A stretch of DNA of 64,000 nt, taken from positions 1,244,045-1,308,044 of the forward strand of contig NW_022985561.1 of assembly GCF_010093815.1 (NCBI RefSeq), written 5' to 3'. The position numbers were made by a program, and so were the translations under genes. The notes under the pieces were generated by a model that worked only from the letters and a program-made list of their open reading frames with translations, was not told where the DNA came from and searched no databases. This stretch comes from Pseudovirgaria hyperparasitica. Taxonomy: Eukaryota; Ascomycota; Dothideomycetes; Acrospermales; Acrospermaceae. Below are positions 1-12,540 of the stretch, in pieces (the first letter of the stretch is position 1; each line of letters starts with the position of its first letter).

Positions 1-564
1 TGTTGCCAAGGTCTTTCAAATCGACATAGGTCTCGATGCAAAGCCGAGGAGGGAGCTCGTTTAGGATGTCCAGGCCTTTCCAGTCTGCCAGACTCTCAGA
101 AAGAGCGTCAGTGTCATCGACAACGATGTTGAACTACGCAGATGTTAGATTTAAGTACTCGATGGACTTAAATAGAGCGCACTGACCCATTTGTTCTGTT
201 TTACGTTGCCATCCTGGTTCATACTCTGGGGTAGCACTGCTCTAGCAGACACTATTAGTAAGGCTGCTTTATTAAAGAACTGCTGTATGCAAGTTAGTTA
301 AAGGTCAGTCATGGACAGCATGGCATAGTCTACCTGGATGACTTGTCTGACCCTGGTGAGATCCTTCTTTTCATTCTCCGAGAGTCTATCACCAGTCTCG
401 TCTGAGCGTATATCTTCATCATCGTCTCTATTTGGGTATGGTGAATGTTCGGTAGGAGACATGTTATGATTTGTATCCCTTGGATTGTTGGTCCTGGTAG
501 GGTTGGTTTGTGGATTGGTCGCAGCCGAAGCTGACCTCGGTGGATGTCGAGGTTGCTGATGCAT
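1..564 (-). CDS. ATG13: Atg13, autophagy initiation regulator (5' part only)
   Basis: Atg13 is the HORMA-domain regulatory subunit of the Atg1 kinase complex that starts autophagosome formation in the cytosol. The visible part has three exons on the minus strand: 564-334, 282-187 and 133-1. The introns (333-283 and 186-134, about 50 nt) join in phase 0. The protein starts MHQQPRHPPRSAS, a start typical of filamentous-fungal Atg13, followed by an Asn/Thr-rich stretch. The HORMA segment then begins, with KAALLIVSARAVLP, QNKWFNIVVDDTD and LPPRLCIETYVDL recognisable across the junctions. The NKW-FNIV junction spans the second intron and supports the model. The gene runs off the left edge, so the rest of the HORMA domain and the long disordered Atg1-binding tail are missing. 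Identification is by remembered family motifs. Confidence 0.93.
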
Positions 565-2985
565 GGTGGGACGATAACAATGAAGTTGTATGGCAGAGCT
601 ATCGAACCGGTGTGAAATGATATGTCTCGTTGTGTATTGTGAATGGTTATGGTCGTAGTATCAAATAAGCGATAGGCAAACGTCCAGACACTCCATGACG
701 AGCTGCGAGGACGAGTGGAGGACACAAGAAGGTATGCAATCAGCACAGGTACTGTGGAGGAGTAGCAGAAGATGCAAATATGGCAGAGCTGGCGATTACG
801 AGCTCAGGCAGCAGCAACGACAGGCGTCTGATGAAGCTGTAGGGATGCCTCAGGACTCGGAGATAAGGGTGGAGCTATGGCAGAGAGGCGGGTAGAAGAG
901 GGCAGTCGAACAGGACAAGCTGCCTAGATGAGAGTCAGTGATGAAAGTTGAGTGAGTAGAGAGGAGTGAAAGAGCATACAAGGTGGAGTGAGCAAGCGTG
1001 GAGATTAGGAGGTAGACATGGTGGTGGTGGTGGTGGTGTTGGTAGTGAGGATGGTGGTGTGCGCCGGGCAGGTGACTCTAAGAATGACGCTGGTGGATGG
1101 GAGCTCACGCGGAAGATGTCCAGATGGTGATGGCGACGGCGACGCAGCACGAGCTTCGAGGTGAAGACGGCTACTACAACATACCCACGGCGGCGAAAGG
1201 GAGTAGGATGCGGAGGCACTGCAAGCCCGACGAGATGGCGATGCAGTCGGAGGAGGCGAAGGAGGCTTTGTTGATGTTAAGAGTTGCTACCCATGGCTAA
1301 TCAATGGATGGATGGTTGATGGTCCATGGATGGATGAATGGATCCGTGCATTGGGTCCATGCACTGTTTTTGACCGGAAGCTTGTAAAACGAGCTTAATA
1401 CCTAATAGTATTAGTGCCACCAACCCATCACTTAGTCGAGGCTGGAACTGCTGCACCGGCACTACTAATCCCTCAGTTCAGTGGATATTAGTCTTATGTA
1501 TTATATACACAGTTGCAGTCCATCATTCCATGGCCATTCCAATGGATATGATATATACAGCAACACTCCTTCTTTAGATCTGGCCATTTGCCAACCTTAT
1601 CTTGTTTATTGCTTCCACGGAGCCCCTACCAAGCCCCTACTCATTGTGTCTTCCGATACAATTTACTGGTCGTTAGCAAGATAGTAGAGCCCATCATCAG
1701 TCTACCATGTGCCGTCCTTAATTAGCACGCGTCATGTTCTGATCAACAGAGAACTTGAGTGTAGATAACCTAAATGTACGTAATCTTAGAGCGTGCTAGA
1801 TTTAGATACTAAAGAGAGAACATTTAGCTCTAACATGTATATGAATAATATTAACATAATCCAAGTATCTGTTCTTATATATAAGCTTTTACCTAATTTC
1901 ATATAGTTCTAAGCGATATCTACAGTATCTCTTATCTAGTAGAGCCATATGGACCAACTAGTTACGTGCCAGTAGCAAGTAGCAGTACCAGTAGCAGTAC
2001 CAGTAGCAGTACCCGTGTCACTCTCACTCGCAGATTAGGAGCATTGGGTAAACATCCCGGGCCAAGCCGGAAGCGCATACCACCGTTTGGTAGATGTTTC
2101 TATCCTCGCCCTCGGTCCCACGAGCTTGAGTCGCGCATCGGACGCGTCCTAGCCATGCATTTTGAATATAGTAATGTCAGACGCGTCGCTCTCATTGATG
2201 TCGTGACATAAGCTCTGTCTATACAGCATAGAGCATCGTGGCTAGACCCGCCACTCTCGCTGGCCCAGAAGACGGGCAGAAGAGGGGGTGAAGAGGGGTC
2301 AGCAGATAATGAGGCTCGACGTCGGTGGAGGGAATGGTGCAAATTGAAGCCTCTCTTCATAGCAATGCTGCGAACGCCCCGAGACCCTGACGTCTGATTG
2401 GCTACAGTCTCGTAATTGAAGCCACCTCACCTATCAACCCAGGCATCATTCACTGTGATTCATCTGCTCACTATAACATTGTCTCTATCCCCCTCTTCAC
2501 TCTCTGTGCTGTACTTAGCAATTGCAAACCTCGCACCCATTGCAACCATCGCGCACACAGCTAAGGAAGCACACATATCCCACTTGCCCCGCTTGACTCA
2601 TGAGTCACTCAAGCCGAGAGCTCTGCGTCATCGACATCCACGCGTCTGCAAACATCTTCTCTGCAAAATATCATATTCTCAATATTACCTAACTCCTGTT
2701 GACATTTGTCTGCTACAGTGTCCCATCTTCCGCTTCTCCAGTCCCAACGTCCTCGAAACCTATCCTCTCCGCTTGCGCTCCATCTCTTTTGCGACCCCTC
2801 CTTCCTCTGCGCACACGTTCGCCACCCTACAATTCCCTCGGCGTCCGCGCTTGTGCGGTTGCGCATTTCTACCAGGGGCGCTCGTAGGCTTCACTCATCG
2901 CCTTTGAACAAGCTTTGGCCCCGTGCGTGGTCATAGCGAGGCGTACTTGTGAAGCTCTTCGTATCTCTCTGATCCAACTCTGCAT
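565..2985. other. Intergenic region between ATG13 and the RCC1/BTB gene
   Basis: This 2.4 kb stretch holds the upstream regions of two divergent genes. Short open frames occur on both strands, but none shows a protein-like composition with plausible splicing. It contains GGT/GAT-rich low complexity near 1020-1060, a GGAT-rich run near 1300-1345, an AT-rich block at about 1700-1960 and a small tandem repeat. The 2400-2980 part is pyrimidine-rich, as in many fungal promoters. I see no supported gene. Confidence 0.6.
1979..2014. repeat. Three tandem copies of a 12-bp unit
   Basis: The unit gtagcagtacca occurs three times head to tail, with the last copy ending in cc. It lies in non-coding DNA and looks like a simple minisatellite. 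Confidence 0.85.
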
Positions 2986-5900
2986 ATGAGCGGCTATCTG
3001 TGGAAGTATTACTTCGAAGACAACGTCGATGCATTTCGGCAATTGCTGGAAGTATCCAGCTATAATGTGCGGGCCAACACATCGAAAGCATCTCCGCTCG
3101 CGCAGGGTCATGCCCTAGGAAGTCCTGGGAGTCTAGGGACTTCCCCAACTTTGCTCTCCAAGCTGAGAAGAGTGGTACCATCTGGAACAACCTCGTTGAC
3201 ACGAGCCGACATCAATTCCAAAGATTCTCTAGGTCTTACAATTCTCCACTATGCTGCCTCATCTCCATCCCCGAACGCGCCGAACTTCGCGCTCGCCTTA
3301 CTGGAACACCCCCTAACAGACTTGTACAGTCAAGATCTTGAGAATGGTTGGACAGCGCTGCACCGCGCTTTCTACTTCGGCAACGTGGCAATCGCACGAT
3401 TGATACTGGAACGAGAGAGACGACAGCTGTTAGGCCACGGCGGACATAGCTCTCAAGCCAGAGGCCTTATCAAGATAAAAGACAAGGAGGGAAATGGCCC
3501 GTTTGACCTTTTTGCATTATCCATCCAAGACCGCTTGATACATCATGAGGAGCTAGAGAAGGATGATGCTGGAAGTGGAAACGAGGCCGAAGATTACGAT
3601 TCCAAAGGAGGTGATGACGATGATGCTGATGATGGGTTTCGCAAGGCTCGTGTACGGCCACAGATCAACATCGGCGGCGATGGCGTCTTCACTTTTGGCA
3701 GTAACAAAAACGTGACACTTGGCTTCGGAGACGAGGATGACCGTCAGTATCCCGAGAGGATCAATATTCGGAGACCCGACCACCTCTTGCAGCGCTTCCA
3801 CCGCGAACACCTAGAAAAGAACCTCAACCGCAGGGATGGGATACACAGTAGCGCCACCGATGCGGATTATTCCGCACAGTTGAATGCTCTTCCGATTACC
3901 TCCTTACCTACTACTGTACGGGCAACCCCATTGACTATACTGGACGTTCAAATGTCAAAATTACATACTGCTGTTCTGACGACAGATCCGGAATCGAACT
4001 TGTACATGTGTGGGCATGGTCCTGGAGGTCGTTTGGGCACTGGTTCTGAAACTACAAGGTTTCAATTTGCTTGTATCGAAGGAGGTGCACTTGCTGGTAA
4101 ACGTGTTGTCACTGTCGCATTGGGCCAGAACCATTCTCTTGCGCTTTCATCAGATGGCGAGATGTTTTCTTGGGGTAGCAATTTACATGGCCAGCTCGGC
4201 TACTCGCTTCCAAAATCAACTGTTAAGGATGAAGAGCCGATTCAGTCATTGCCGCGACAAATATTTGGTATATTGAAAAAAGAGTTGATCATCGGGACAG
4301 CAGCTTCCAGAATCCATTCGGTAGCACACACATCTACGTCTCTGTATACTTGGGGCAAGAATGAAGGTCAGCTGGGAATAATCGATTCTGATGCCCGTTC
4401 ATTGGAGACGCAGACAACGCCAAGGAAGATTGCGGCCTCGCTGTTCGCTGCCAATATTAATTCCGTGACCGCTCACGATAAAGCAACCGTGGTGCTCCTG
4501 GAGAACCATGATGTTTGGGTGTTTGCAAATTATGGATACTCTAAAATCCTATTTCCACTCGATGGCTTTGCAAATTATTTTTTGAAGGCTAGTTTTCTGA
4601 CCACAAAGTACGAGAAGACCCCAAACAGGATTGTTAAAATCACCGCAGCTGGTGACTCAATTTGCGCCCTTTCAAGTTCTGGAGAAATATTCACAGTCGT
4701 TGTGAAATCGGACCCTGCTCAGGATACAGGCACTTCGACCACGAACCCAATGAAAATTCGGAGTTCTTTGTCAATGCCGATATGCGTATGGTCCGCAAAG
4801 AAGAAACACATGGCTGCAAGAGATGTAGCTGTTGATCAAGATGGATCGATCATTCTGACAACGGAGGCCGGTGGTGTTTGGAGACGAAGCAAGAGAGCGA
4901 AGATCAAGGACGCTACAGCATCTGGCACGGGAGAATACAAGCCCAAAGATTACAAATTCGCACGTATACCCGGACTGACACGTGTATATGCGGTGCGTGC
5001 TTCTTCACATGGTGCCTATGCGGCCATTCGCAGAGATCCAGATGTCACACGCTGTCAGATCGAAGTTGCAGACCCAACTCTATGGAATGATATGAGCTCT
5101 CTTCTGGTCTTCTATAGTCTGGCTACGAAGGAGGAGGACTCAGATGAGGAATTGCCTATGCCCCGGTTTTGGAGGCGGCCAAATCATTCCGACATGCTGC
5201 AACGAAGGGCGTTGGTATCAGAGGATCTGGAAAACGATATTGCGCAACTTTCTGAAATTAGGTCTGCCAGTGAAAACCTGCTATATGACGCCAAAATATC
5301 GAGCTCTACATCGGATATTGTGATACCTGTACATCAATTCATCCTTGCTGGTCGCAGCAAAGTGTTGCGTGATGCATTATCAGGGCTTACCGCCGATACT
5401 CCGTTTTCAATCTCAGATATGCTGAGCATGACAAAGGCTGCAGATGGCCGTGTTACACTCCAGTTACTGTCTGTGGAGTTTCTCACTCTGTTCAACCTCA
5501 CTCTCTACCTGTATACTGACACGATTGTGAGCTTTTGGCAATTTGCACGACAATACCCAAAGCAAGCATTCCGCTATCGTCAGGTACGGGTGGAGCTCAT
5601 GAAAGTTGCATCTCGACTTGAACTTCGACAACTCGAGCCAGCTGTCCGTCTGCAGGTATCGCCTAGGCCGATTATGAACTTCGACTTTGAGCTTGCGCTC
5701 AAACAGCCATCTTTCTTCGACAATGGTGATGTCGCCATCCAACTATCAGACGGCGAGATCCTAGTGCATAGCGCATTGCTATGCCAGAGATGTCCCTTCT
5801 TTGAAGCCATGTTCAATGGTCGTGCTGGCGGCATGTGGCTGGCAGACAGAAGAGGACCGTCAGCAACCATCGATGTGGATCTGAAACATGTTAGCAAGAG

Positions 5901-7906
5901 TGTCTTTCAGCTCGTTTTGCGCCATATCTACGCTGATTCAGAAGAAGAGATCTTTAATCACATCACAAGCGATGACTACAGCGATTACTTTGCCCTTGAC
6001 GAGATGCTTGACCTTGCAATCGAGGTTATGGGTGTAGCTAATGAGTTAATGCTGACTCGTCTGTCGCAAATCTGCCAAAAAGTAGTGGGTCGATATGGTA
6101 TGAAAATCTTGTCTTCGATCAACAGTAATGCTAACAGAGTCAAAGTACACGTGAGAAATGTATGCTCGTTGCTCAACGCTATCGCCCCCTGTAGTGTGAC
6201 GGGCTTCAAAAATGCCTCGCTTGAGTATATATGTCTTAATCTTGAGGCTATCCTACAAAGCGGGTAAGCAAAGAATCTTACACATCAAAGTGTACAATCG
6301 CTTATGATTACTCAGGCTACTCGATGAACTTGAAGAAGACCTCATTCTCGAACTGGATCAGGTTGTTCGTGACAACCAATTAGACTGCTTGCCTGTGGCA
6401 CGGAGTGGTCGCGCGGATGCCCTGCTCATTGAGAGATATCCGGAACTAGCAGAACGCATTGACAAAGGAAAGCGAGCAAAGGTTGATGCAATTGTGCTGT
6501 CGAACAAGTTTGCCGACAATGAGGGGCGTTCGTCTCATTCGTTCCGGTCTCAGAGCCTGGAAGAGATTTCCACGACTCCCATGAAAAGCAAGTCCAGAAG
6601 AAAGTCGCACAGAGATGTACGAGCAGACGATGACTCTCCAGCCAACAGTCCAATGCTCAAAGGCAAACCATCGACAGAAATGTTCTTCGCTATGGATGAT
6701 GAGGAAGCGGGCAATGGCGGTGCTACATCTTCCACTTCTCAGCGTGTGTCGCAACATCAGAGCCCGGATCTTGGGGCGATACCGTTTTCTCTATCGCAGT
6801 CAAAATTGAGTATTGGCAGCCCTAGCCTTGATCTTGATAAGTCGCCCACGTTCACACCAACTGTCCACCCTTCCGGCCGGCCTTGGGGTGCGGCACCGTT
6901 GGCATCTAAGAAGCTTGACATGAAAGATATCATGGCGCAGACTTCTTCATCCATGCAGTCTGGTATCTCGCTTGCATTGTCAAGTCAAGGTCGCCAAGAC
7001 GACCGCCCAATTCGATCCTCGAATGCAAAGATGTCGCAAAAAGAAAGAAAGCGAATGCAACAGAACTCTAAGCAGCAATTTTCGCCTGATATAGCAGCTA
7101 CAACGAACTCTCCCACTCCGGACGCTGCGGCGTCACCTTGGTCAAATCCTAGAAAGGTATCGGCCTCGCAGCCTGATGTCCCTCGTCGCGTTAGCACGCC
7201 TCATCTCACGATGCGCCAAACTATTGCCAACCCTGGGCCTTCGTCCAAGATGCAGACTTACGATACACCGCATACCAAGCGAAGTGTCTCAGGTTCCATT
7301 CAACCAAACACAAATATGCCTCAGCATCCAAAGCCAAATCCACCAACACCCTCATCATCCACCCAACCAGTACTCACCCCACACTCCATCCGCCACACGC
7401 CACTCCCAGACCGCTCTAGCACGGCCCAGCCCCAGGCATCCATGCTCTCCATCCTCTCCCAACAGCAAGCCGAAAAAGACTACATCAATACACCCGAAAA
7501 GCGCAGCCTCCAAGAAATTCAACAAGAGCAAGAATTTCAAGCCTGGTGGGACGCGGAAAGTAAACGCGTCATTCAGGAAGAGAAGGACAGGGCGAGGAGA
7601 GAAAAGAGCAACGGCGCGAGGAGAGGCAGACCGAAAGTCAGGGGCGGCAAAGCGAAGAATGTAGTGCCAGACAGTAATGTCACGCAAGGCGAGACTTCTG
7701 CTCAGGCCGTAGCTGCAAAGCCGTCTGAGAAGGTGGTGCCAAAGAGCGCACGGGCGAAGGATGGGCAGAGCGTGAGAGGTGGTAGGGGTGCCCACCGGGG
7801 AAGAGGAGGCGGGAGACATACCGACTCGGACAGGGCCAAGGTGACCAAAGAGCGTGCGCGCCCTATAACGCAGCAGGATCATCCTCAGACGCCAAGCCGC
7901 ACCTGA
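2986..7906 (+). CDS. Ankyrin / RCC1 / tandem BTB protein (IBtk-like Cul3 adaptor candidate)
   Basis: Two exons (2986-6263 and 6316-7906, 52-nt intron 6264-6315, GT-AG, phase 2) give 1622 residues. The order of parts is ankyrin-like repeats at about residues 75-165 (LTILHYAA, GWTALHRAF), RCC1 repeats at about 230-560 (GDGVFTFGSN, LYMCGHGPGGRLG, MFSWGSNLHGQLG, LYTWGKNEGQLG), and two BTB/POZ domains starting near residues 768 and 912 (IVIPVHQFILAGRS and EILVHSALLCQRCPFF). The tail is Ser/Pro-rich and disordered, with a helix (QEFQAWWDAESKRV) and an RGG-type end (VRGGRGAHRGRGGGR). This order matches the inhibitor-of-Bruton-kinase family and fission-yeast Btb3-type proteins, which serve as Cullin-3 substrate adaptors. 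The substrate-adaptor role is inferred from the family. The ATG at 2986 is the first before the ankyrin region. Confidence 0.9.
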
Positions 7907-8426
7907 GCGTGTACACTATGCATTTGTATATATTGAAGAATACGAGCACATATGATACAAACACGAAGCTGCGCGGGGTAGCGGATATGTATTGATAGAC
8001 ACTAGAACTTGACTATAAAATAAGATACGTGTTTACTATATGCGTGATAATGAAAACATAGCTGCTTTTAGTATTACTTTGAGAATCATAAGGATTAGCT
8101 CTACTTAATAGTGATATATACCATATTCTCTAATAGTTGATTAATAATAGATCGCATAGTACATTTATACTGAAAAATATATAAAACCAGGAGACTGACT
8201 AACCCATCAATGATGATATTCCTGGTAGTGACATGTGTAGAATTTCATGTAGTGTTTAGGAAGAAATGACTGGGACAGAGTAGATAGAGTGATCGTGTTC
8301 TCCTAGTCTCTCATAGTCTATCTTTCATATATTATGTAAGTCACTTTGCAACTCTACATACGAGATATGTTGTGCTAGCTCACACCCTCCTCATATCACC
8401 TTACCCCGAGTCTCTCGAGACTTCGC
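7907..8426. other. Intergenic region downstream of two convergent genes
   Basis: An AT-rich stretch of 520 bp separates two stop codons that face each other. It must contain both transcript ends. I see no gene and no clear repeat. Confidence 0.7.
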
Positions 8427-9953
8427 TCAATAATTCGTGCCCGGTCCGCTCGGATTATACTTGTACCCAGGAAACTGGTTAAACAGACCCGCAGACTGAC
8501 TCCCCAACTCGGGACAGCTCAGCCCGCCCAGCAAATTCGGCTTTACCTTATCCACAACAAACCCAAGAATGCGATTCACCCCATTCAGCAACGGATTCGC
8601 AAAATTCGGAATCCCTTGCTGCAGCACCGAGTACGAGAAGCAGGCCAGATTATTCCCGACAAACAGATCCCGTGCGTTGAACACCCCGCCGCTCAGATCT
8701 GCGACGTTCAGGCCGGTGAAGGTGTTTGGTTTCCCGGTGTTTCCGCCGAATTTGAGCGTGTTGGGGTATGCGGCGTAGCCGATGGCGACGTCTTCGAAGA
8801 CGTCGGCGGCGGTGTAGGGGTTGGTGGAGGGCCGTCGGTACCAGTCTGGTGGCACGCGCTCCTGGCCGCGCTCCCAGACGAAGTTGCCAGGCGTGCCGCT
8901 GACGCCGAAGAAGGTCTTGAAGTTGTAGCCGTCGAGGTAGCCCGAGGGTTCGGCGGCGCTGTGGTTAGACATGAAGTTGATGACGAAGTTGTACGCCTGT
9001 GTGTGCAGCTAGTCAGCGTATTTCTGGCTGTTTAGGGTCTGATATGTTATCAGACCATGAGATTTTTCGGGGAGGTAATGCTTACGGCTGGGACAACAAC
9101 GACGGTGGAGAAGGCGCCGGTGAAGTAGTACGGGTTGGTAGCGATGGATTCGTTCTGGACTCCTTCGAAGCGCGCGCGGAACTTGTCGAGCGTGTAGCGG
9201 TCCTCGGCGCCGCCGAGCGCGTAGACGTGCTCAAACTTGGTGATGTTGAGGGAGTGCGCGTCGCCGTTGTTGGTGTAGGCGTCATTGCGGCCGATGGAGG
9301 CGTCGCCTTCGTATGCGTTGTGGCTGTAGGAGAGGCCCTGGCCTGTGCCGAGCAGGCCTCCTGCGAGCTCGTCGGCGGGGAGGGGACCGCCGATGGACCA
9401 TACGCCCTCGAGGATGTTGCCGTCTGTAGCAATCGCATATGCTTCATCGTTGTTAGTGTGCGAAGGAACAGAGGCGAATGAGAGGTATGGTCACTTACCT
9501 GATAGGGCAATGGCCAGCTCTGGGGACATGTTGTATAGCGCGCCCAGCCCGGCCACAGTCTCCTCGATGGAGACGATGCCGCTTCGAGGAAGATAGCCAT
9601 GGTTGGCTGCTGCGTTCAGGCCTGGACAGGGACCGCGGATATCGCCAGGGGCAGGAGAGGCGTAGGCATGGTCGCCGGTGATGGAGACTAGCTGATCCTT
9701 CTCGTCGAAGGTCAGGCAAGGTGTTGGACTGTACAGGAGTCAATGGGGAGGTGTCATCAGGTAGTGGACTCTGGGTTCTTCCTTACCCGCAGTTCGTCTG
9801 ACTCTTGCTGAGTGCAAGAGCGTCTTGTCCTAGGGGATCAGGGACTTGACGCTTGATGAACTGACGAGACAATTCGACAGTCTCCGGGTTATCCATGACA
9901 GGGAAGGCCGTGATGGCACCAGCGATGGTGGCAGCCAGAGCGAGATGCCTCAT
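8427..9953 (-). CDS. Secreted haem-thiolate peroxidase (family 2; unspecific-peroxygenase type)
   Basis: Four exons (9953-9787, 9728-9499, 9423-9086, 8996-8427) join in phase to give 434 residues. A signal peptide opens the protein (MRHLALAATIAGAITAFP), which is why I prefer the ATG at 9953 over one 63 nt upstream. The axial haem ligand is Cys90 in GPCPGLN, followed by HGYLPRSGI. The distal motif is Glu-Gly-Asp-Ala-Ser (YEGDASIGR, residues about 170-178). EGD is the unspecific-peroxygenase signature, whereas classical chloroperoxidase has EHD. Then come FEHVYALGG, RARFEGVQNES and YNFVINFMSNHSA. The family uses hydrogen peroxide to oxyfunctionalise or halogenate organic substrates outside the cell. 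At about 430 residues it is longer than the roughly 260-residue short type. The exact substrate cannot be told from sequence. Confidence 0.93.
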
Positions 9954-11642
9954 ATTGAATGATGTCTGTGCAGTAGAGGAGTTATGGATGGAAGATTCCT
10001 GGGTTATGAGAGCCATATTTATATTTTCTACGAGCTTTCCTGTTGCTTCTTTCGTGGAGGTATTCCAACAAGCCTCGGTCTATCATTCTGTTGCCAGTTC
10101 TTACCATTATTGCGAATCGAACTGTGTCTGCATGATTTGTTTTCAAAAGCTTCTGTTGTTGGAGGAAAGTAAGGCGATAGATCTCTTCAAGCAATGATCG
10201 ACACATTTGGAATATTTCTTCTCTGTAGATACTAGTGGTAGGCTAAAAAGGTATGATCTAGCGAGGAGACGAATGCTGTGGTGGGTATCCTGGTTCGTGA
10301 GCGACAAACATGTCGGGATTCGACTGTCAAATCGTCCCGAATAAGGCAAACGCTGGTGTGGACTGTGGGGTGTGGGAATACATGCGATCGCCTCAAGAGA
10401 CCAAGGTCAATAATCTAGCAAATGAGAGAAGTTTGATTATCGAATCTGGGCTTAGGAGAAACAGCCTTGCGACGGGCGGGAGATCGGTCTATGTTGAGCA
10501 GCGGATGATCGACATGTGTGTACACGCTAAAATGAACGTGCTCCACGTCCTCTATGGCGACAGATGACGGTATCGATCTGCGCAAAAAAAGACGATATGC
10601 TGACCACAATAAAGCGCTTAATTGGACATTGGTCATTGATGAGAACGGAAGATGGACCAACCTTGTGATGATCAGCGAATAAGCAATATATCTGCTTGCC
10701 GAGTCAGCCCAGTGGCTTCGAGAATGGTTGCAAAGATGGTAAGATGAAGTTCTGTCAACCAGATATGAGATGATGCCTAGATCTTTTAGCATACTGCTGG
10801 CTACTACGGTGAGCTTGCAGTCTGGAGGCATGTTAAGCAGCAGAATGATGTGAATATCCAGTGTCTTCAGTCTTGTTTTGGCGCCTTTGCTCAACCCCAC
10901 GAACCATTCTAGTAGGCTTTAAGCCGATGATCAGTTCTTTGCTCGATATATGAGGCTGTTTGAGAGAATTATGCTTTTTTAGGTCTGGAACTCTGGCATG
11001 GAGCCATGTCAGTGGCTTGAGACCGTTCGTATCGAAGTTGCAGTGGACAGGAAGCCGCCATTGAGCTGCAGCCTTTTAGCATATCCTATTTACCGGAGGC
11101 TATCGTCACTCATGCATGAATATCCCTCATGATATCAGTCACAACGGATTGTCGAGTTCCCGGATGGCGTCATGGGCATTATACGTTGCTGTGTGGGTGA
11201 GAAGTCCCTCGGTCTTACTCCTTGAGGTGAGGTCCATGAAACCTAATCTATACCGGCATCATTAGAGTTGTGCGTGTAACTTGTTGGTAGTGAGAAGAGT
11301 TTGAGAGTAACCATGCTGATCTCTCATTCTTTAGTACCGGTGTGGCGGTGATTTAGAGAGATGCTGTACTTCTTGGAGTGGTAATGCAACCGATTGGAAT
11401 TTTTTACGTCGGCGGACGGACGGCTGTCGCATTTGCCCATTGCTATAGGCAATCGGCATTACGTTGAGCATAGAAAAATCTCCAAAAGCATGTATGCTTT
11501 GAGCGGTGTTCCTCCTTTTTCTAAATTCAGTTCATCTACATGGAATGGATGATATCAAAAGTAAGAGCAGAGTCCTCAACTTCCGGATTCGAAAGTCTTC
11601 TTTCTCGAACTTGGTAATTGAAACTTGAAGTGGGTCAGCATT
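9954..11642. other. Intergenic region upstream of the peroxidase
   Basis: About 1.7 kb lies between the peroxidase start and the 3' end of the short-exon gene at 11643. The first 250 bases are AT-rich and pyrimidine-rich, as expected of the peroxidase promoter. Short open frames exist on both strands around 10310-10900, but their composition is not convincingly protein-like. No repeat or RNA gene was recognised. Confidence 0.5.
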
Positions 11643-12540
11643 TTAAATTGTGAGTATGAGGTGTTTCTGTTCTCGTCGGGACGCTGTGATCGGGTGCTCA
11701 AGTTGTAACATGCTTTTGGCCCTAGCTAACTCGTCACTACGAGAAGTGACTACCAGGATTAAACGAAGCCTCTTCTCTCGCTCGTCCTATTTTAACATAA
11801 GTATAGAACTGTTCATGCATTTGCCATTGTCAGACGGTAAGCAAACTTACATCCTCCACTTCACATAGGCATGTGCGAACAAGCCCTATCAATGGCTACA
11901 CTCGCTACAGGATGCTGCATAGAGATGCGATAGGAGAGCATACAGCTTCCGGCTATCGAGAGTCCGTATATTAGAAGGTCACAGATGGCCAGATGCTGAT
12001 TATCAAGAGTCGAGTTCCGAATTCTCAAATGTTACGAAAGTTGGCACGTCGCGCTCGATACCTCAGTCCTTCGGAGATTTCCTCGACTTTCTGTGTACCA
12101 CCGGCCTCTCAATCCGTAGCAAGAGATGCTCTAGCACTTAGCCAATTGCACAGAACGGTGAGTTCAGAGTCAAAGGTCTCGCAGTCTACTGAGATGGCGT
12201 CACAAATGCCAGACTAGAATGTGGGCATCTTACTAGCTTGCTTGAGCTCATCTATCCTGCATGTATCATCTCCGAACTTACCGCAGCTGACCGATGGACC
12301 ATGTCGCTGGATATTGTCCATAGTCCTGCATGCAACGACGAGATCGAGAAGCCTTTGCTATTACAAGTCTTCTAGGCTATTTCTAGAATCATTCGATGCC
12401 GCCACAGCAGGGTTGATAGTCACATGTAAACGCTTATAACCTGGTAAACTTGTGACTACTGTCGCACTGCGAGCGGAGCAAGACCTCTTTCTCGACACGA
12501 CCACAGCGGAGAAGGAATGCTTAGTATCGTACCCGTAGGC
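11643..12540 (-). CDS. Probable short-exon gene, product unrecognised (5' part unresolved)
   Basis: No single long open frame is present, but several short minus-strand segments with protein-like composition join in phase. My best model is 12371-12282, 12213-12157, 12090-12062, 12023-11944, 11885-11851 and 11786-11643, with introns ending in TAG, CAG or GAG. Donors include consensus GTAAGT at 12281 and 11850, and the total is 145 codons ending at a TAA. Readable segments include SGICDAISVDCETF, KVEEISEGL, HLAICDLLIYGLSIAGS, LVRTCLCEVED, REKRLRLILVVTSRSDELA and ITASRREQKHLILTI. The intron 12061-12024 is only 38 nt with a GAG acceptor, the weakest point. If intron 12156-12091 is not spliced, one TGA lies in frame. 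Upstream, 12540-12370 is also open and protein-like (KHSFSAVVVSRKRS, TIYNP-like TINPAVAASNDSRN), so the start is further up. From 12541 to 13242 I see no model I can support. Confidence 0.5.

Noticed and set aside
2416-2907. A 163-codon plus-strand frame upstream of the ankyrin/RCC1/BTB gene
   Set aside because: The sequence is pyrimidine-rich leader or promoter with Ser/Leu/Pro bias, and two other frames there are equally open. No family resemblance.
7176-7882. Overlapping open frames of 162 and 175 codons on both strands
   Set aside because: They are shadows of the disordered tail of the IBtk-like gene, low-complexity sequence with few stops in any frame.
8569-9596. Several plus-strand open frames of 69-160 codons
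   Set aside because: They lie antisense to the peroxidase exons, whose family motifs and in-phase splicing are clear. The GC-rich exons leave the opposite strand open by chance.
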